Shown: positions 25,581 to 33,553 of the stretch, piece by piece
How positions within the stretch are numbered: position 1 is the stretch's first letter
How the letters are laid out: each line of letters begins with the position of its first letter
Source: PBB1 sp046154125
Lineage (GTDB): Bacteria > Pseudomonadota > Gammaproteobacteria > Burkholderiales > Burkholderiaceae_C
Direction: 5' to 3'
NCBI GenBank assembly: GCA_046154125.1
Contig: JBJXEJ010000174.1
Coordinates: 60,860 to 124,859 of the forward strand
DNA length: 64,000 nucleotides
Translations under genes and position numbers: made by a program
Notes under the pieces: generated by a model
What the model saw: only the letters and a program-made list of their open reading frames with translations
Database searches by the model: none
What the model was told of the DNA's origin: nothing

Positions 25581-27400
25581 CAGAAGCTCTCGTCCTCGGC
25601 GCGCACATCGCGCGCGATGATCTGCGTCTTGACGTCGAGGTCGGGGGCCACGCCCAGCGTGCGCAGCGTGTTCTGGACGAGGTCGCTGAAGACCGGTGCC
25701 GCGACGTCGCCGCCGTACCACTTGCCGGCGGTCGGCTGGTCGACCATCACCGCGACGATGATGCGCGGGTTCTTGATTGGCGCGATGCCGACGAACCACG
25801 AGCGGTACTTCTTGTTGTCGTAGCTCTTGCCCTCGTGGCTGTAGGCGGTGCCCGACTTGCCACCGACCGAGTAGCCGACGGTCTGCGCCTTCGGCGCGGT
25901 CCCGCCAGGGCCGGTGACCAGGGCGAGCATCTGGCGAACGGCCTGCGCGGTCTGCGGCGAGATCACCCGCAATCCGTTCACCTTGGCGTCGACTCCCTGC
26001 GCCTCGCTCTTCATCAGCGTGACAGGAATCATCTCGCCGTCGTGGGCGAAGACCGTGTAGGCGTGTGCGATCTGGAACAGCGACGCCGAGAGCCCGTAGC
26101 CATAGCACATCGTCGCGTGCATGGTCTCGTCCTTGGCAATCGCCTTGGCCGAGGGCAGCCGACCGCGCACGGAGCCTGGGAAGCCGATCTGCGGCTTCTG
26201 TCCGAAGCCCACCGCGGTGTACAGGTCCCACATCTCGCGAGGCTGGAACATCAGCCCCATGCGCATGGAGCCGATGTTGCTGGACTTCTGGATCACCTCG
26301 GCCACCGTCAGGTCGCCGTGCGGGTGCGCATCGCTGATGATGAATCCGCCCATCGCGATGCGGCCCGGCGCGGTGTGGATGATGGTGTCGGGCTTGACGC
26401 GGCCGGTCTCGAGCGCCCAGGCGGCGATGAACGGCTTGACCGTCGAGCCGGGCTCGAAGGTGTCGGTCATCGCGCGGTTGCGCAGCTGCTCGCCGGTCAG
26501 GTTGCGCCGATCGGACGGCGCATAGCTCGGGTAGTTGGCGAGCGCCAGCACCTCGCCCGACTGCGCGTCAAGCACGACCACGCTGCCGGCCTTGGCCTTG
26601 TTCTCGGCGACCGCATCGCGCACCCGCCGGTAGGCGAAATACTGGATCTTCGAATCGATCGACAACTGAATGTCGCGGCCATCCACGGGCGCAACACTGT
26701 CGCCGATGTCCTCGACGACCTTGCCGAGTCGGTCCTTGATGACGCGTCTGGTGCCATTGCGTCCGGTCAGCTCCTTCTGGAAGGCGAGTTCCATGCCTTC
26801 CTGGCCGCGGTTCTCGGCATCGGTGAAGCCGACGACGTGCGCGGCCGCCTCGCCCTCGGGATACTTGCGCTTGACCTCGCGCAACTGGTGAACGCCTGGC
26901 AGACCGAGCGCCAGCGCATCCTTGGCCAGCGAGTCGTCGACCTGTCGCTTCAGCCACACGAAATTGGCGTTGTCATCGAGCCGGTCGTCGAGCGCCTTGG
27001 GCGTCATGCCCAGCAGGCCGGCCAGCTGGCGACGTGCGCGCGAGTCGGCCTCGAAATCCTTCGGGATGGCCCACAGCGAAGGTGCCGGCACGCTAGAGGC
27101 CATCAGCTGTCCATTGCGATCGAGGATGCGGCCCCGGTTCGCCGACAGGTCGAGCGTGCGCGCGTAGCGGGCCTCGCCCTGCTTCAGATAGAACGACGAG
27201 CCGATGACCTGCACGTACAAGGCCCGGCCAAGAAGCACGCAGAACGCGAGTCCGACGAGCGCCACGAGCAGCTTGGACCGCGATGCAGGCGTGCGCGACG
27301 CGAGCAACGGGCTGCTCGCGTAGTTGATGCTGCGCGCATGACCTGCGACCGGCTTCGCGACAGACCCTGCGCGGGCGTTCCAGCCACCCTGCTGCCTCAT
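25580..27400 (-). CDS. ftsI: Septal transpeptidase FtsI (PBP3)
   Basis: This class B penicillin-binding protein of 606 residues crosslinks septal murein with FtsW. A cytoplasmic tail and one membrane segment (about 43-65) precede the pedestal domain. The transpeptidase domain has the active-site STVK at 319-322, SSN at 373-375 and a KSGT box near 500. All three are intact. It overlaps ftsL by 4 bases and murE by 1 base. Confidence 0.98.
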   Translation of the reverse strand: MRQQGGWNARAGSVAKPVAGHARSINYASSPLLASRTPASRSKLLVALVGLAFCVLLGRALYVQVIGSSFYLKQGEARYARTLDLSANRGRILDRNGQLMASSVPAPSLWAIPKDFEADSRARRQLAGLLGMTPKALDDRLDDNANFVWLKRQVDDSLAKDALALGLPGVHQLREVKRKYPEGEAAAHVVGFTDAENRGQEGMELAFQKELTGRNGTRRVIKDRLGKVVEDIGDSVAPVDGRDIQLSIDSKIQYFAYRRVRDAVAENKAKAGSVVVLDAQSGEVLALANYPSYAPSDRRNLTGEQLRNRAMTDTFEPGSTVKPFIAAWALETGRVKPDTIIHTAPGRIAMGGFIISDAHPHGDLTVAEVIQKSSNIGSMRMGLMFQPREMWDLYTAVGFGQKPQIGFPGSVRGRLPSAKAIAKDETMHATMCYGYGLSASLFQIAHAYTVFAHDGEMIPVTLMKSEAQGVDAKVNGLRVISPQTAQAVRQMLALVTGPGGTAPKAQTVGYSVGGKSGTAYSHEGKSYDNKKYRSWFVGIAPIKNPRIIVAVMVDQPTAGKWYGGDVAAPVFSDLVQNTLRTLGVAPDLDVKTQIIARDVRAEDESF

Positions 27401-27723
27401 CGCTGCCCCTGTGACGCCGCAGCACGCAGGTCGATGGCGGACGTCGGTTGGCCGGCATCCGCCGTCACCGTCACCTGCTTCATGATGGCCGGCGTCGCCT
27501 GCACCATGCGGAGCTTGTCGCGCGCGGTCTTCTCGACACGAGCAGGTGCAGCCTGCGTCTGCCGTTCGGCCTGCAGGCGTCCGTACTCGGTCTCGAACTG
27601 GCGCTGCTGGGTGCGCGCCCGATCGAGTTCGCCGTACAGGTGATGTGCGTCATAGGACACCCGTACCAGGTAGACGCTGCTCACCAGGAGGACGACCAGC
27701 AGCAGCAGATTGAATCGGGTCAT
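27397..27723 (-). CDS. ftsL: Cell division protein FtsL
   Basis: The 108-residue bitopic protein has a short tail, one membrane segment (about 4-22) and a coiled coil (HLYGELDRARTQQRQFETEY) that would pair with FtsB. Sequence identity in this family is low. The identification rests on size, topology and position between rsmH and ftsI, with 4-base overlaps on both sides. Confidence 0.93.
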   Translation of the reverse strand: MTRFNLLLLVVLLVSSVYLVRVSYDAHHLYGELDRARTQQRQFETEYGRLQAERQTQAAPARVEKTARDKLRMVQATPAIMKQVTVTADAGQPTSAIDLRAAASQGQR

Positions 27724-28733
27724 CTGCGACTCCCCGCCGGACGCGAAACTGGCGACGGTGCGTCGGTGCGCTCGGCGACGCGCATCACCGCCGAGCGCGC
27801 GCGCGGGTTGGCTCGCAACTCGGTCTCGCCGGGCTTGATGCGACCCAGCGCCCTCAGGCGCATCGCCACTTCGGGCGCGAACGGGGCCCGGCGATCGAAC
27901 ACCGCCTTGCTTTCGCGGGCGATGAAGGTCTTCACGATGCGGTCTTCCAGCGAATGGAAACTGATGACCACCAGGCGGCCGCCGGGCGCCAGCAACTCAA
28001 GGGCCGCACTCAGCCCCTGTTCGAGCTCCTCAAGCTCGGCGTTGATGAAAATCCGAAGAGCTTGAAACGTGCGCGTTGCAGGGTTCTGGCCCGGCTCGCG
28101 GGTTTTGACTGCACCAGCCACGACTTCGGAAAGCTCCCGCGTGGTTCGAACTGGGTTCCCGCCTTCGCGCCGAGCAACAAGCGCCTTTGCAACCTGTACA
28201 GCAAACCGTTCTTCCCCATAGTCACGAATCACCTCCGCAATGTGGCGCTCATCGGCGCGAGCCAAGAAGTCCGCAGCGCTCTCGCCCCGGGTCGTGTCCA
28301 TCCGCATGTCGAGCGGGCCGTCGAATCGAAAACTGAATCCGCGCTCGGGGCTGTCGATCTGCGGCGACGACACGCCCAGGTCGAGCAGCAGCCCGTCGAT
28401 GCGCGTCACGCCGGCGGCTGCCAGCGTCGGCACCATCTGGCCGAAGCTCGTGTGATGGATGGAGAAGCGCGGATCCGCGAAGCCAGCATCGCCGGCGGCC
28501 GCAGCCACGGCCTCCGGGTCGCGGTCGATCGCCAGCAGCCGCGCACGTGTCCCGAGCCGCTGCAGCAGCACGCGCGAATGGCCGCCGCGACCGAAGGTGC
28601 CATCGACGTAGATGCCGTCAGCGGCCCGCGCGATCTGCTCGTCGCCGGCGCCTCCTGGCGCGGCATGCAGCAGCGCGTCGACGGCTTCGTCGAGCAGGAC
28701 GGTGGTGTGGGCGCAGGCCGGTGCGGTCGTCAT
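27720..28733 (-). CDS. rsmH: 16S rRNA m4C1402 methyltransferase RsmH
   Basis: RsmH (formerly MraW) methylates N4 of C1402 in 16S rRNA using S-adenosylmethionine. The 337-residue protein has HTTVLLDEAVDALL at the N-terminus, the SAM loop VDGTFGRGGHSRVLL, LLLDLGVSSPQID and VVISFHSLEDRIVK. It starts 10 bases after mraZ and overlaps ftsL by 4 bases, the standard second position of the mra cluster. Confidence 0.98.
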   Translation of the reverse strand: MTTAPACAHTTVLLDEAVDALLHAAPGGAGDEQIARAADGIYVDGTFGRGGHSRVLLQRLGTRARLLAIDRDPEAVAAAAGDAGFADPRFSIHHTSFGQMVPTLAAAGVTRIDGLLLDLGVSSPQIDSPERGFSFRFDGPLDMRMDTTRGESAADFLARADERHIAEVIRDYGEERFAVQVAKALVARREGGNPVRTTRELSEVVAGAVKTREPGQNPATRTFQALRIFINAELEELEQGLSAALELLAPGGRLVVISFHSLEDRIVKTFIARESKAVFDRRAPFAPEVAMRLRALGRIKPGETELRANPRARSAVMRVAERTDAPSPVSRPAGSRR

Positions 28734-28743
28734 CGCACAGCCG

Positions 28744-29172
28744 TCAGAACGTGAATCCCTTGAGCGCGTCGGGCATCTCGCCCTTCACCACCTCGGCCTC
28801 GTGCGAGGCGTGCTGCACGGCATCCCACAGTTCGAGGTGGCTGCCCATGCCGATCAGCATCACGTCGCGGTCGAGGCCGGCGGACTTGCGCAGTTCGGGG
28901 GCGATGAGCACGCGCGACGAACCGTCGAGGTCGACATCCATCGCGTTGCCGAGAAACATCCGCTTCCAACGTACCGCTTCCATCGGCAGCGCGTTGATGC
29001 GATCGCGGAACTCCTCCCAGGTCGGGCGGGGAAACACCATCAGCGGACCGTCAGGGTGCCTGGTGATCGTGAGCTCGGTGACTTCCAGTGCGCGCAACAC
29101 GGCCAGATGGCGAGCGGGCATGGTGAGCCTGCCCTTGCTATCCAAGGTCAGCGCCGCAGGCCCCTGAAACAC
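28744..29172 (-). CDS. mraZ: Transcriptional regulator MraZ
   Basis: MraZ is an AbrB-like ring-forming DNA-binding protein that regulates its own operon. The protein has two tandem domains with the motifs LDSKGRLTMPARH and LDGSSRVLIAPELR. I chose the GTG at 29172, which gives 142 residues starting VFQGPAALT, the usual length and N-terminus. A GTG at 29181 or the longer frame to 29214 is possible. No good ribosome-binding site is visible, because the region just upstream is filled by the putative MraZ boxes. It is the first gene of the division/cell-wall cluster. Confidence 0.94.
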   Translation of the reverse strand: MFQGPAALTLDSKGRLTMPARHLAVLRALEVTELTITRHPDGPLMVFPRPTWEEFRDRINALPMEAVRWKRMFLGNAMDVDLDGSSRVLIAPELRKSAGLDRDVMLIGMGSHLELWDAVQHASHEAEVVKGEMPDALKGFTF

Positions 29173-29178
29173 CAGATT

Positions 29179-29213
29179 TGCCACAAAAACCCAGAAAAGT
29201 GCACCAGCTCCCA
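29179..29213 (-). promoter_or_regulatory. Putative MraZ operator: four boxes at 10-base spacing
   Basis: Reading the minus strand, TGGGA (29213), TGCAC (29203), TGGGT (29193) and TGGCA (29183) recur exactly every 10 bases, directly upstream of the mraZ start. MraZ in E. coli and mycoplasmas binds TGGG-type direct repeats with this period in its own promoter. The first box starts one base after the -10 hexamer, so binding would block initiation. Boxes 2 and 4 are imperfect. Confidence 0.7.
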
Positions 29214-29214
29214 C

Positions 29215-29242
29215 TGTATCGCATCACATCCGCCTGGGTCAA
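29215..29242 (-). promoter_or_regulatory. Putative sigma-70 promoter of the mraZ-dcw cluster
   Basis: On the minus strand TTGACC (29242-29237, 5 of 6 to consensus) is followed after 16 bases by GATACA (29220-29215, 3 of 6). The -10 abuts the first MraZ box. A/T-rich DNA extends upstream to about 29340. The position 40-70 bases before mraZ fits a main promoter for the cluster; the weak -10 leaves room for doubt. Confidence 0.55.
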
Positions 29243-29355
29243 CGCAGATGTAAAAGAAAATCCAATCAAATCAATCACTTAGCGGGTTTTTTGAAGCCTC
29301 GTGAATATCAAAATCGTTAAAAAACAATCAGTTGAGAAGTGCTTTGAAAGTGATA

Positions 29356-29388
29356 GGTGAGAAGTCGACTGCAGGCAGTCGACTCACC
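29356..29388. repeat. Perfect 10-bp inverted repeat upstream of mraZ
   Basis: AGTCGACTGC (29363-29372) and GCAGTCGACT (29375-29384) form a perfect inverted repeat with a 2-base spacer, extended by GGTGA/TCACC after a 3-base bulge. No T-run follows on either strand. It lies between the nnrU-like stop and the dcw promoter, and could be an operator or part of a terminator. Confidence 0.5.
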
Positions 29389-29414
29389 CACGACATGACG
29401 GATCGATGACGGCG

Positions 29415-29445
29415 GCTGACCGGCCGGCCGCGCACGCTGGTCAGC
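29415..29445 (-). terminator. Possible weak terminator after the NnrU-like gene
   Basis: GCTGACC (29415-29421) and GGTCAGC (29439-29445) give a 7-bp stem around a GC-rich 17-base loop that itself contains GGCCGGCC. It starts 6 bases beyond the stop of the minus-strand gene at 29452. No U-tract follows, so it is at best a rho-assisted or partial terminator. Confidence 0.35.
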
Positions 29446-29451
29446 AATCGC

Positions 29452-30021
29452 TCAGCGTGGCGAAACGCCGATCAGCCACAGGTGCACCGCGCCGAGGAAG
29501 GCTGCGTATAAACACAGCCCGACGATCACCGCGATGGCGTCGTTGTAGCGACTTGGTGGCGCGCCTGGCGCGCTGCGAGGGACCCGGCGCTTCAGCGAAA
29601 TCCGGTCGGCCACGGCCCAGGCCAGGAACGAACCGAACAACACGGTCGATGCCAGCGTGCCGTTGGCCAGCAGGTGGGCAAGCGCCCACAGCTTGATGGC
29701 AACCAGCATCGGGTGCTTCGTCGCGGTCGAGATTCGGCCAGGCAGGTAGGCGGCCAACAGCAGCGGGAACACCGGCAGCATCAGCAGCCAAGCCACGTGT
29801 CGCAACGCGGCGGGTGGGTGGTAGAGCACGACCGGGGCGGCGCGCGCCTGACCGTAGCCGTGGAGGATGAGCGCGAAGCCGACCAGCGACAGCAGCGCGT
29901 AGGCGCCCTTCCAGGGCATCTCGCCGCGCGAGGCGACCTGCGCGTTGCGCCAGGCGGGCGCGAAGATCGACGTCGCATGCACGCCGAGAAAGATCAGCAG
30001 ACCCAGGATCAGCATCGACAT
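29452..30021 (-). CDS. NnrU-like membrane protein
   Basis: The 189-residue protein has about five membrane segments. It begins MSMLILGLLIFLGVHATSIF and contains TATKHPMLVAIKLWALAHLLANG, typical of the NnrU family (the isoprenylcysteine methyltransferase-like membrane fold). NnrU was linked to nitrite/NO metabolism in Rhodobacter-type denitrifiers, but no denitrification gene is present here, so the role is open. It is a single gene between the GGDEF-EAL gene and the dcw promoter. Confidence 0.75.
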   Translation of the reverse strand: MSMLILGLLIFLGVHATSIFAPAWRNAQVASRGEMPWKGAYALLSLVGFALILHGYGQARAAPVVLYHPPAALRHVAWLLMLPVFPLLLAAYLPGRISTATKHPMLVAIKLWALAHLLANGTLASTVLFGSFLAWAVADRISLKRRVPRSAPGAPPSRYNDAIAVIVGLCLYAAFLGAVHLWLIGVSPR

Positions 30022-30098
30022 GTCGCTCGCCTTCGCAAAGCGATCAGTCTATGCCTCGCTTGCAGGGGAAGCCGGTATGAAGGCAGTTCGCTGACGCC

Positions 30099-33000
30099 TC
30101 AGGAAAGCAGGTTGACGACCTCAGCCTGCGGGCCGTCTTGCTCGGTGCGGTCGGGCGCCGTCTTCGGCGCAGCGGGGGCGGCCACGATGCGCGGTGTCAC
30201 TCGCAGCCGGGTTCGCGCCGGGGCGCCAGGCGCCAGCAGTCGGCCTCGCAACCAGGCCTCGAGCTCGCCTGGCGGCATCGGCTTGCTGAACAGATAGCCC
30301 TGCAACTCGTCGCAGCCCGCGTCGCGCAGCCAATGGGCCTCGTCGATGCGCTCGACGCCCTCGGCCACGACCCGCAGCCCGAGCGTGTGGCCCAGTCCGA
30401 TGATGGCCTGGGTGATCGCCCAGTCGGCCGGGTCCTCGAGGATGTCGCGCACGAAGCTCTGGTCGATCTTCAATTTGTCGATCGGAAACTGGTGCAGATA
30501 GTTCAGGCTGGAGTAGCCGGTGCCGAAGTCGTCGATCGACAGGGTCACGCCGATGTCCTTCAGGCGCTCCAGACTCTCGACTGTCGCGATGGCGTTTTCC
30601 ATGAGGAAGGTCTCGGTCAGCTCCAGCTCGATCGCCGACGGATCGACACGATGCGCTTCCAGGACTTCGCGCAGCTGGGCCGGCAGTTCCGGGTCGCGCA
30701 GCTGGATCGCCGACACGTTGACGGAGATCGGGATCGCGCCGAGGCCGGCGTCGCGCCAGGCCGCGTGCTGGCGGCAGGCTTCGCCGAGGATCCATGCGCC
30801 GATCGGCACGATCTGACCGGTCTCCTCGGCAATCGGGATGAAGGTGGCTGGCGACACGAGCCCGTGCTCGGGACGCTGCCAGCGGACCAGCGCCTCGACG
30901 CCCATGACGTCGCCGCTGCGAGCATCGACACGCGGCTGGAAATGCAGCAGCAACTCGCCGCGCGCGGTCACGTCGCGCAGCTCGTTTTCGATGGCCAGGC
31001 GCTCCTGCGCCTGAATGTGGAATTGGGGCGTGAAGAACAACGCGTGATCGCGGCCTCTCGACTTGGCCTGGTACATGGCCGCATCGGCATGACGCATCAG
31101 GTGATCGATGTCGCGGCCGTCCTGCGGATACACCGCCATGCCAGCGCTGCATGACACATGCAGCTGCACGCCTTCGACCACATGCGGCTCGCGCACCAGA
31201 GGGAGCATGCGCTCGACGACGATGGCAGAGATCTCGTCGACGCTGCCGACGCCGTTGAGCACGACGACGAACTCGTCACCCCCAAGGCGGCTGACCGTGT
31301 CACCAGCGCGCACCGCCGACAGCAGCCGCTTCGAGACCGAGCGCAGCAGCGCATCGCCGACATGGTGTCCCATCGAATCGTTGATGTTCTTGAATCGATC
31401 GAGGTCTATGAACACGACGCCGACATGCTGGCTGGTGCGACCGGCCTGCTCGACCGCCATGCGCAGCCGCTCCAGGCACAGCGAGCGATTCGGCAGATCC
31501 GTCAGCACGTCATGGTGTGCGAGGTGGTGGATGCGCTCCTCGCTGGCCTTGTGTTCGGTGATGTCGGCGCCGGCCGCCACGAAGTGGGTGATGCGGCCGT
31601 CGCTGTCACGCACCGCGTTGGCGACCAGCCAGGTCGGGTAGGCCTCACCAGTCTTGCGCTTGAGCCAGACCTCTCCCTGCCACAGGCCTCGGATGATGGC
31701 CGACTGCCACAGCGTCTCGTAGAAATCGGTCTCGTGGCGCGACGAGTAGAGGAACTCTGGTGTCTGCCCCACGATCTCCTCGACACCCCAGCCGGAATCG
31801 CGACTGAAGGCGGTGTTGGCAGTCAGGATGCGGCGCTCTACATCGAAGATCACGATGCTTTCAGACGAGGCCTCGAACACCTTGGCCCACAGCTTCAGGC
31901 GCTGCTCGAGCATCTTGATCTGGCCGATGGGCGTGAACACCGTCAGCAGGGCCGGCTGCCCCTGGTACGACAGGCGCCTCGCCGACAGCAGCGCCCAGGA
32001 ACCGCGCGAGCCGCCACGGCGGCCCTCGTCGGAAAGCCACTGAACCTCGAAGCCATCGACCCGCTCCGTGTCGCTGAGTCGCGAGAAAAAATGGGTTCGG
32101 GCCTGCGGATCGAGGCGCAGGCTCCACGGGTCGGTCGTCACCCCTTGCAGCCACGGCTGCGCCGGCTGGTTGGCGTGCAGCACGCGGTGCTCCGGGATCG
32201 AGGTGACGATCAGCGGCATGGGAAACGATTCGAGCAGCGCACGCTGCGCCTCCTCGGCACGGGTGGTCGCGGTCAGGTCCTCGCGCACGGCCCGATCGCG
32301 GTCCAGGTCGCCCAGCATGCCGTTGAAGGCCTGCACCAGCTGGCCGATCTCGTCGCGGCTGTCGTGTGCGGCGCGCATCGTGTAGTCGCCGCTGGCGCTG
32401 ACGCGGCCAGCCACGTCAGCCAGCCGTTGCAGTGGCTGCGCGATCTGGCGCGCGACGAAGTAGACGATGTTGAGGATCAACATCAGCAGCGCCACGGCGG
32501 TGCCCAGGTGCATCCACATCCTCAGGAACAACCCCCGGATGCGGGCATCGAGCAGTCCGTCGAGGCCGGTGGCCGCAGCGCGCCAGGTGGCATGCAGTTC
32601 GGCCAGCACTTCGCGATGCTTGTCGAAGATGACGGTGCGACGGTCAGCGGAACCGTAGGCGTCGAGCTGGGCCGGCAGTTGGCGGAATGCGGTGACGGCA
32701 GCAGCGAGGCGCTTGTGCGTTGGCTCGAGCGTCGCGCGCAGTGTCGGGGGGCCGGCCGACAGCGCTTCTTCGTAGTCGGAATCGATCCCCTTGAGCACCG
32801 CGTCGAGACGGCCCTCGAGGATCAGCAACTCGGTCTGCTGCTTGTTGCGATGATCGGCCGGGCTCTGACTCAGCTCGACCGCCTTGTGCACCGTCAGCGC
32901 CAGCAGCTCCTGCAACTCCGGAAACCGCAACAGCACCAGTGACATCGTGTAGTAGCTGTCGAGGTCCGGATCGAGGATGAGGTTTGACTGGTTGCCGATG

Positions 33001-33452
33001 CGGGTGATCAGATCGCGGCCGGCGGCCATCGATGCCGCCAGTTGCCCGGCGTCGAAGTCCGGCCGGTTCATCGCCGCCTCCAGGGCCGCAGCGAAGGCCG
33101 CGCTGACATCGCCGGATTTCATGCCCTGGCCGTGCCGGAGCTCGGCGTCACGCAGAGCAGCAACACGCGGCTCCCACGTGGCCCGGTCGAGATGCGGCGC
33201 AGCCGCATCGGACTTCACCTCGTCGGGGGCCAGGGGCGGCAGCGGCGTGGGCAGCGCGACCAGCACATCGCGCACCTCGGCGATGTAGGCGTTTCCGGCG
33301 ACTTCCTTGCGCGAAAAATCGATCGCGATGTATTTTTCGCTGATCAGGATGCCCGAGACGTAGATCACCGCGGTCAGGTCGAGCAGGTAGATCAGCAGCA
33401 GCTTGCGTCCGACAGGGAGCTGTCCGATCGCCCGCATGATCAGGGTCAACAT
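30099..33452 (-). CDS. Membrane GGDEF-EAL cyclic-di-GMP protein with HAMP and two PAS domains
   Basis: The 1117-residue sensor spans the inner membrane. Segments near 18-38 and 316-334 enclose a helical periplasmic domain of about 280 residues. Then come HAMP (about 335-387), two PAS domains (about 405-510 and 520-635), GGDEF (motif at 724-728) and EAL (853-855). The cyclase motif is intact and an RxxD inhibitory site sits at 715-718. The phosphodiesterase side keeps EALVRW, ELTE and DDFGTGYSSL. Both activities, making and breaking c-di-GMP, are therefore possible. GAGG lies about 10 bases before the ATG; an ATG at 33437 is an alternative. It follows the carbonic anhydrase gene by 101 bases. 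Confidence 0.93.
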   Translation of the reverse strand: MLTLIMRAIGQLPVGRKLLLIYLLDLTAVIYVSGILISEKYIAIDFSRKEVAGNAYIAEVRDVLVALPTPLPPLAPDEVKSDAAAPHLDRATWEPRVAALRDAELRHGQGMKSGDVSAAFAAALEAAMNRPDFDAGQLAASMAAGRDLITRIGNQSNLILDPDLDSYYTMSLVLLRFPELQELLALTVHKAVELSQSPADHRNKQQTELLILEGRLDAVLKGIDSDYEEALSAGPPTLRATLEPTHKRLAAAVTAFRQLPAQLDAYGSADRRTVIFDKHREVLAELHATWRAAATGLDGLLDARIRGLFLRMWMHLGTAVALLMLILNIVYFVARQIAQPLQRLADVAGRVSASGDYTMRAAHDSRDEIGQLVQAFNGMLGDLDRDRAVREDLTATTRAEEAQRALLESFPMPLIVTSIPEHRVLHANQPAQPWLQGVTTDPWSLRLDPQARTHFFSRLSDTERVDGFEVQWLSDEGRRGGSRGSWALLSARRLSYQGQPALLTVFTPIGQIKMLEQRLKLWAKVFEASSESIVIFDVERRILTANTAFSRDSGWGVEEIVGQTPEFLYSSRHETDFYETLWQSAIIRGLWQGEVWLKRKTGEAYPTWLVANAVRDSDGRITHFVAAGADITEHKASEERIHHLAHHDVLTDLPNRSLCLERLRMAVEQAGRTSQHVGVVFIDLDRFKNINDSMGHHVGDALLRSVSKRLLSAVRAGDTVSRLGGDEFVVVLNGVGSVDEISAIVVERMLPLVREPHVVEGVQLHVSCSAGMAVYPQDGRDIDHLMRHADAAMYQAKSRGRDHALFFTPQFHIQAQERLAIENELRDVTARGELLLHFQPRVDARSGDVMGVEALVRWQRPEHGLVSPATFIPIAEETGQIVPIGAWILGEACRQHAAWRDAGLGAIPISVNVSAIQLRDPELPAQLREVLEAHRVDPSAIELELTETFLMENAIATVESLERLKDIGVTLSIDDFGTGYSSLNYLHQFPIDKLKIDQSFVRDILEDPADWAITQAIIGLGHTLGLRVVAEGVERIDEAHWLRDAGCDELQGYLFSKPMPPGELEAWLRGRLLAPGAPARTRLRVTPRIVAAPAAPKTAPDRTEQDGPQAEVVNLLS

Positions 33453-33553
33453 GGCCCAAGGCCCTCAAGTAACGAGTCGAGTCAACCCAAGCAAGAGCGC
33501 GGCCACAAAGGCGAATGGTGTCGAAACACCCTGCTGTTCCCTGGCGCCAGCGC

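Noticed and set aside
23724..27643. Very long plus-strand frames opposite murF, murE and ftsI (up to 719 codons)
   Set aside because: Mirror frames of proven division genes with no family features.
29363..29384. The palindrome with SalI and PstI-like sites as cloning-vector residue
   Set aside because: Only short site-like pieces match; flanking DNA is native and no vector sequence follows.
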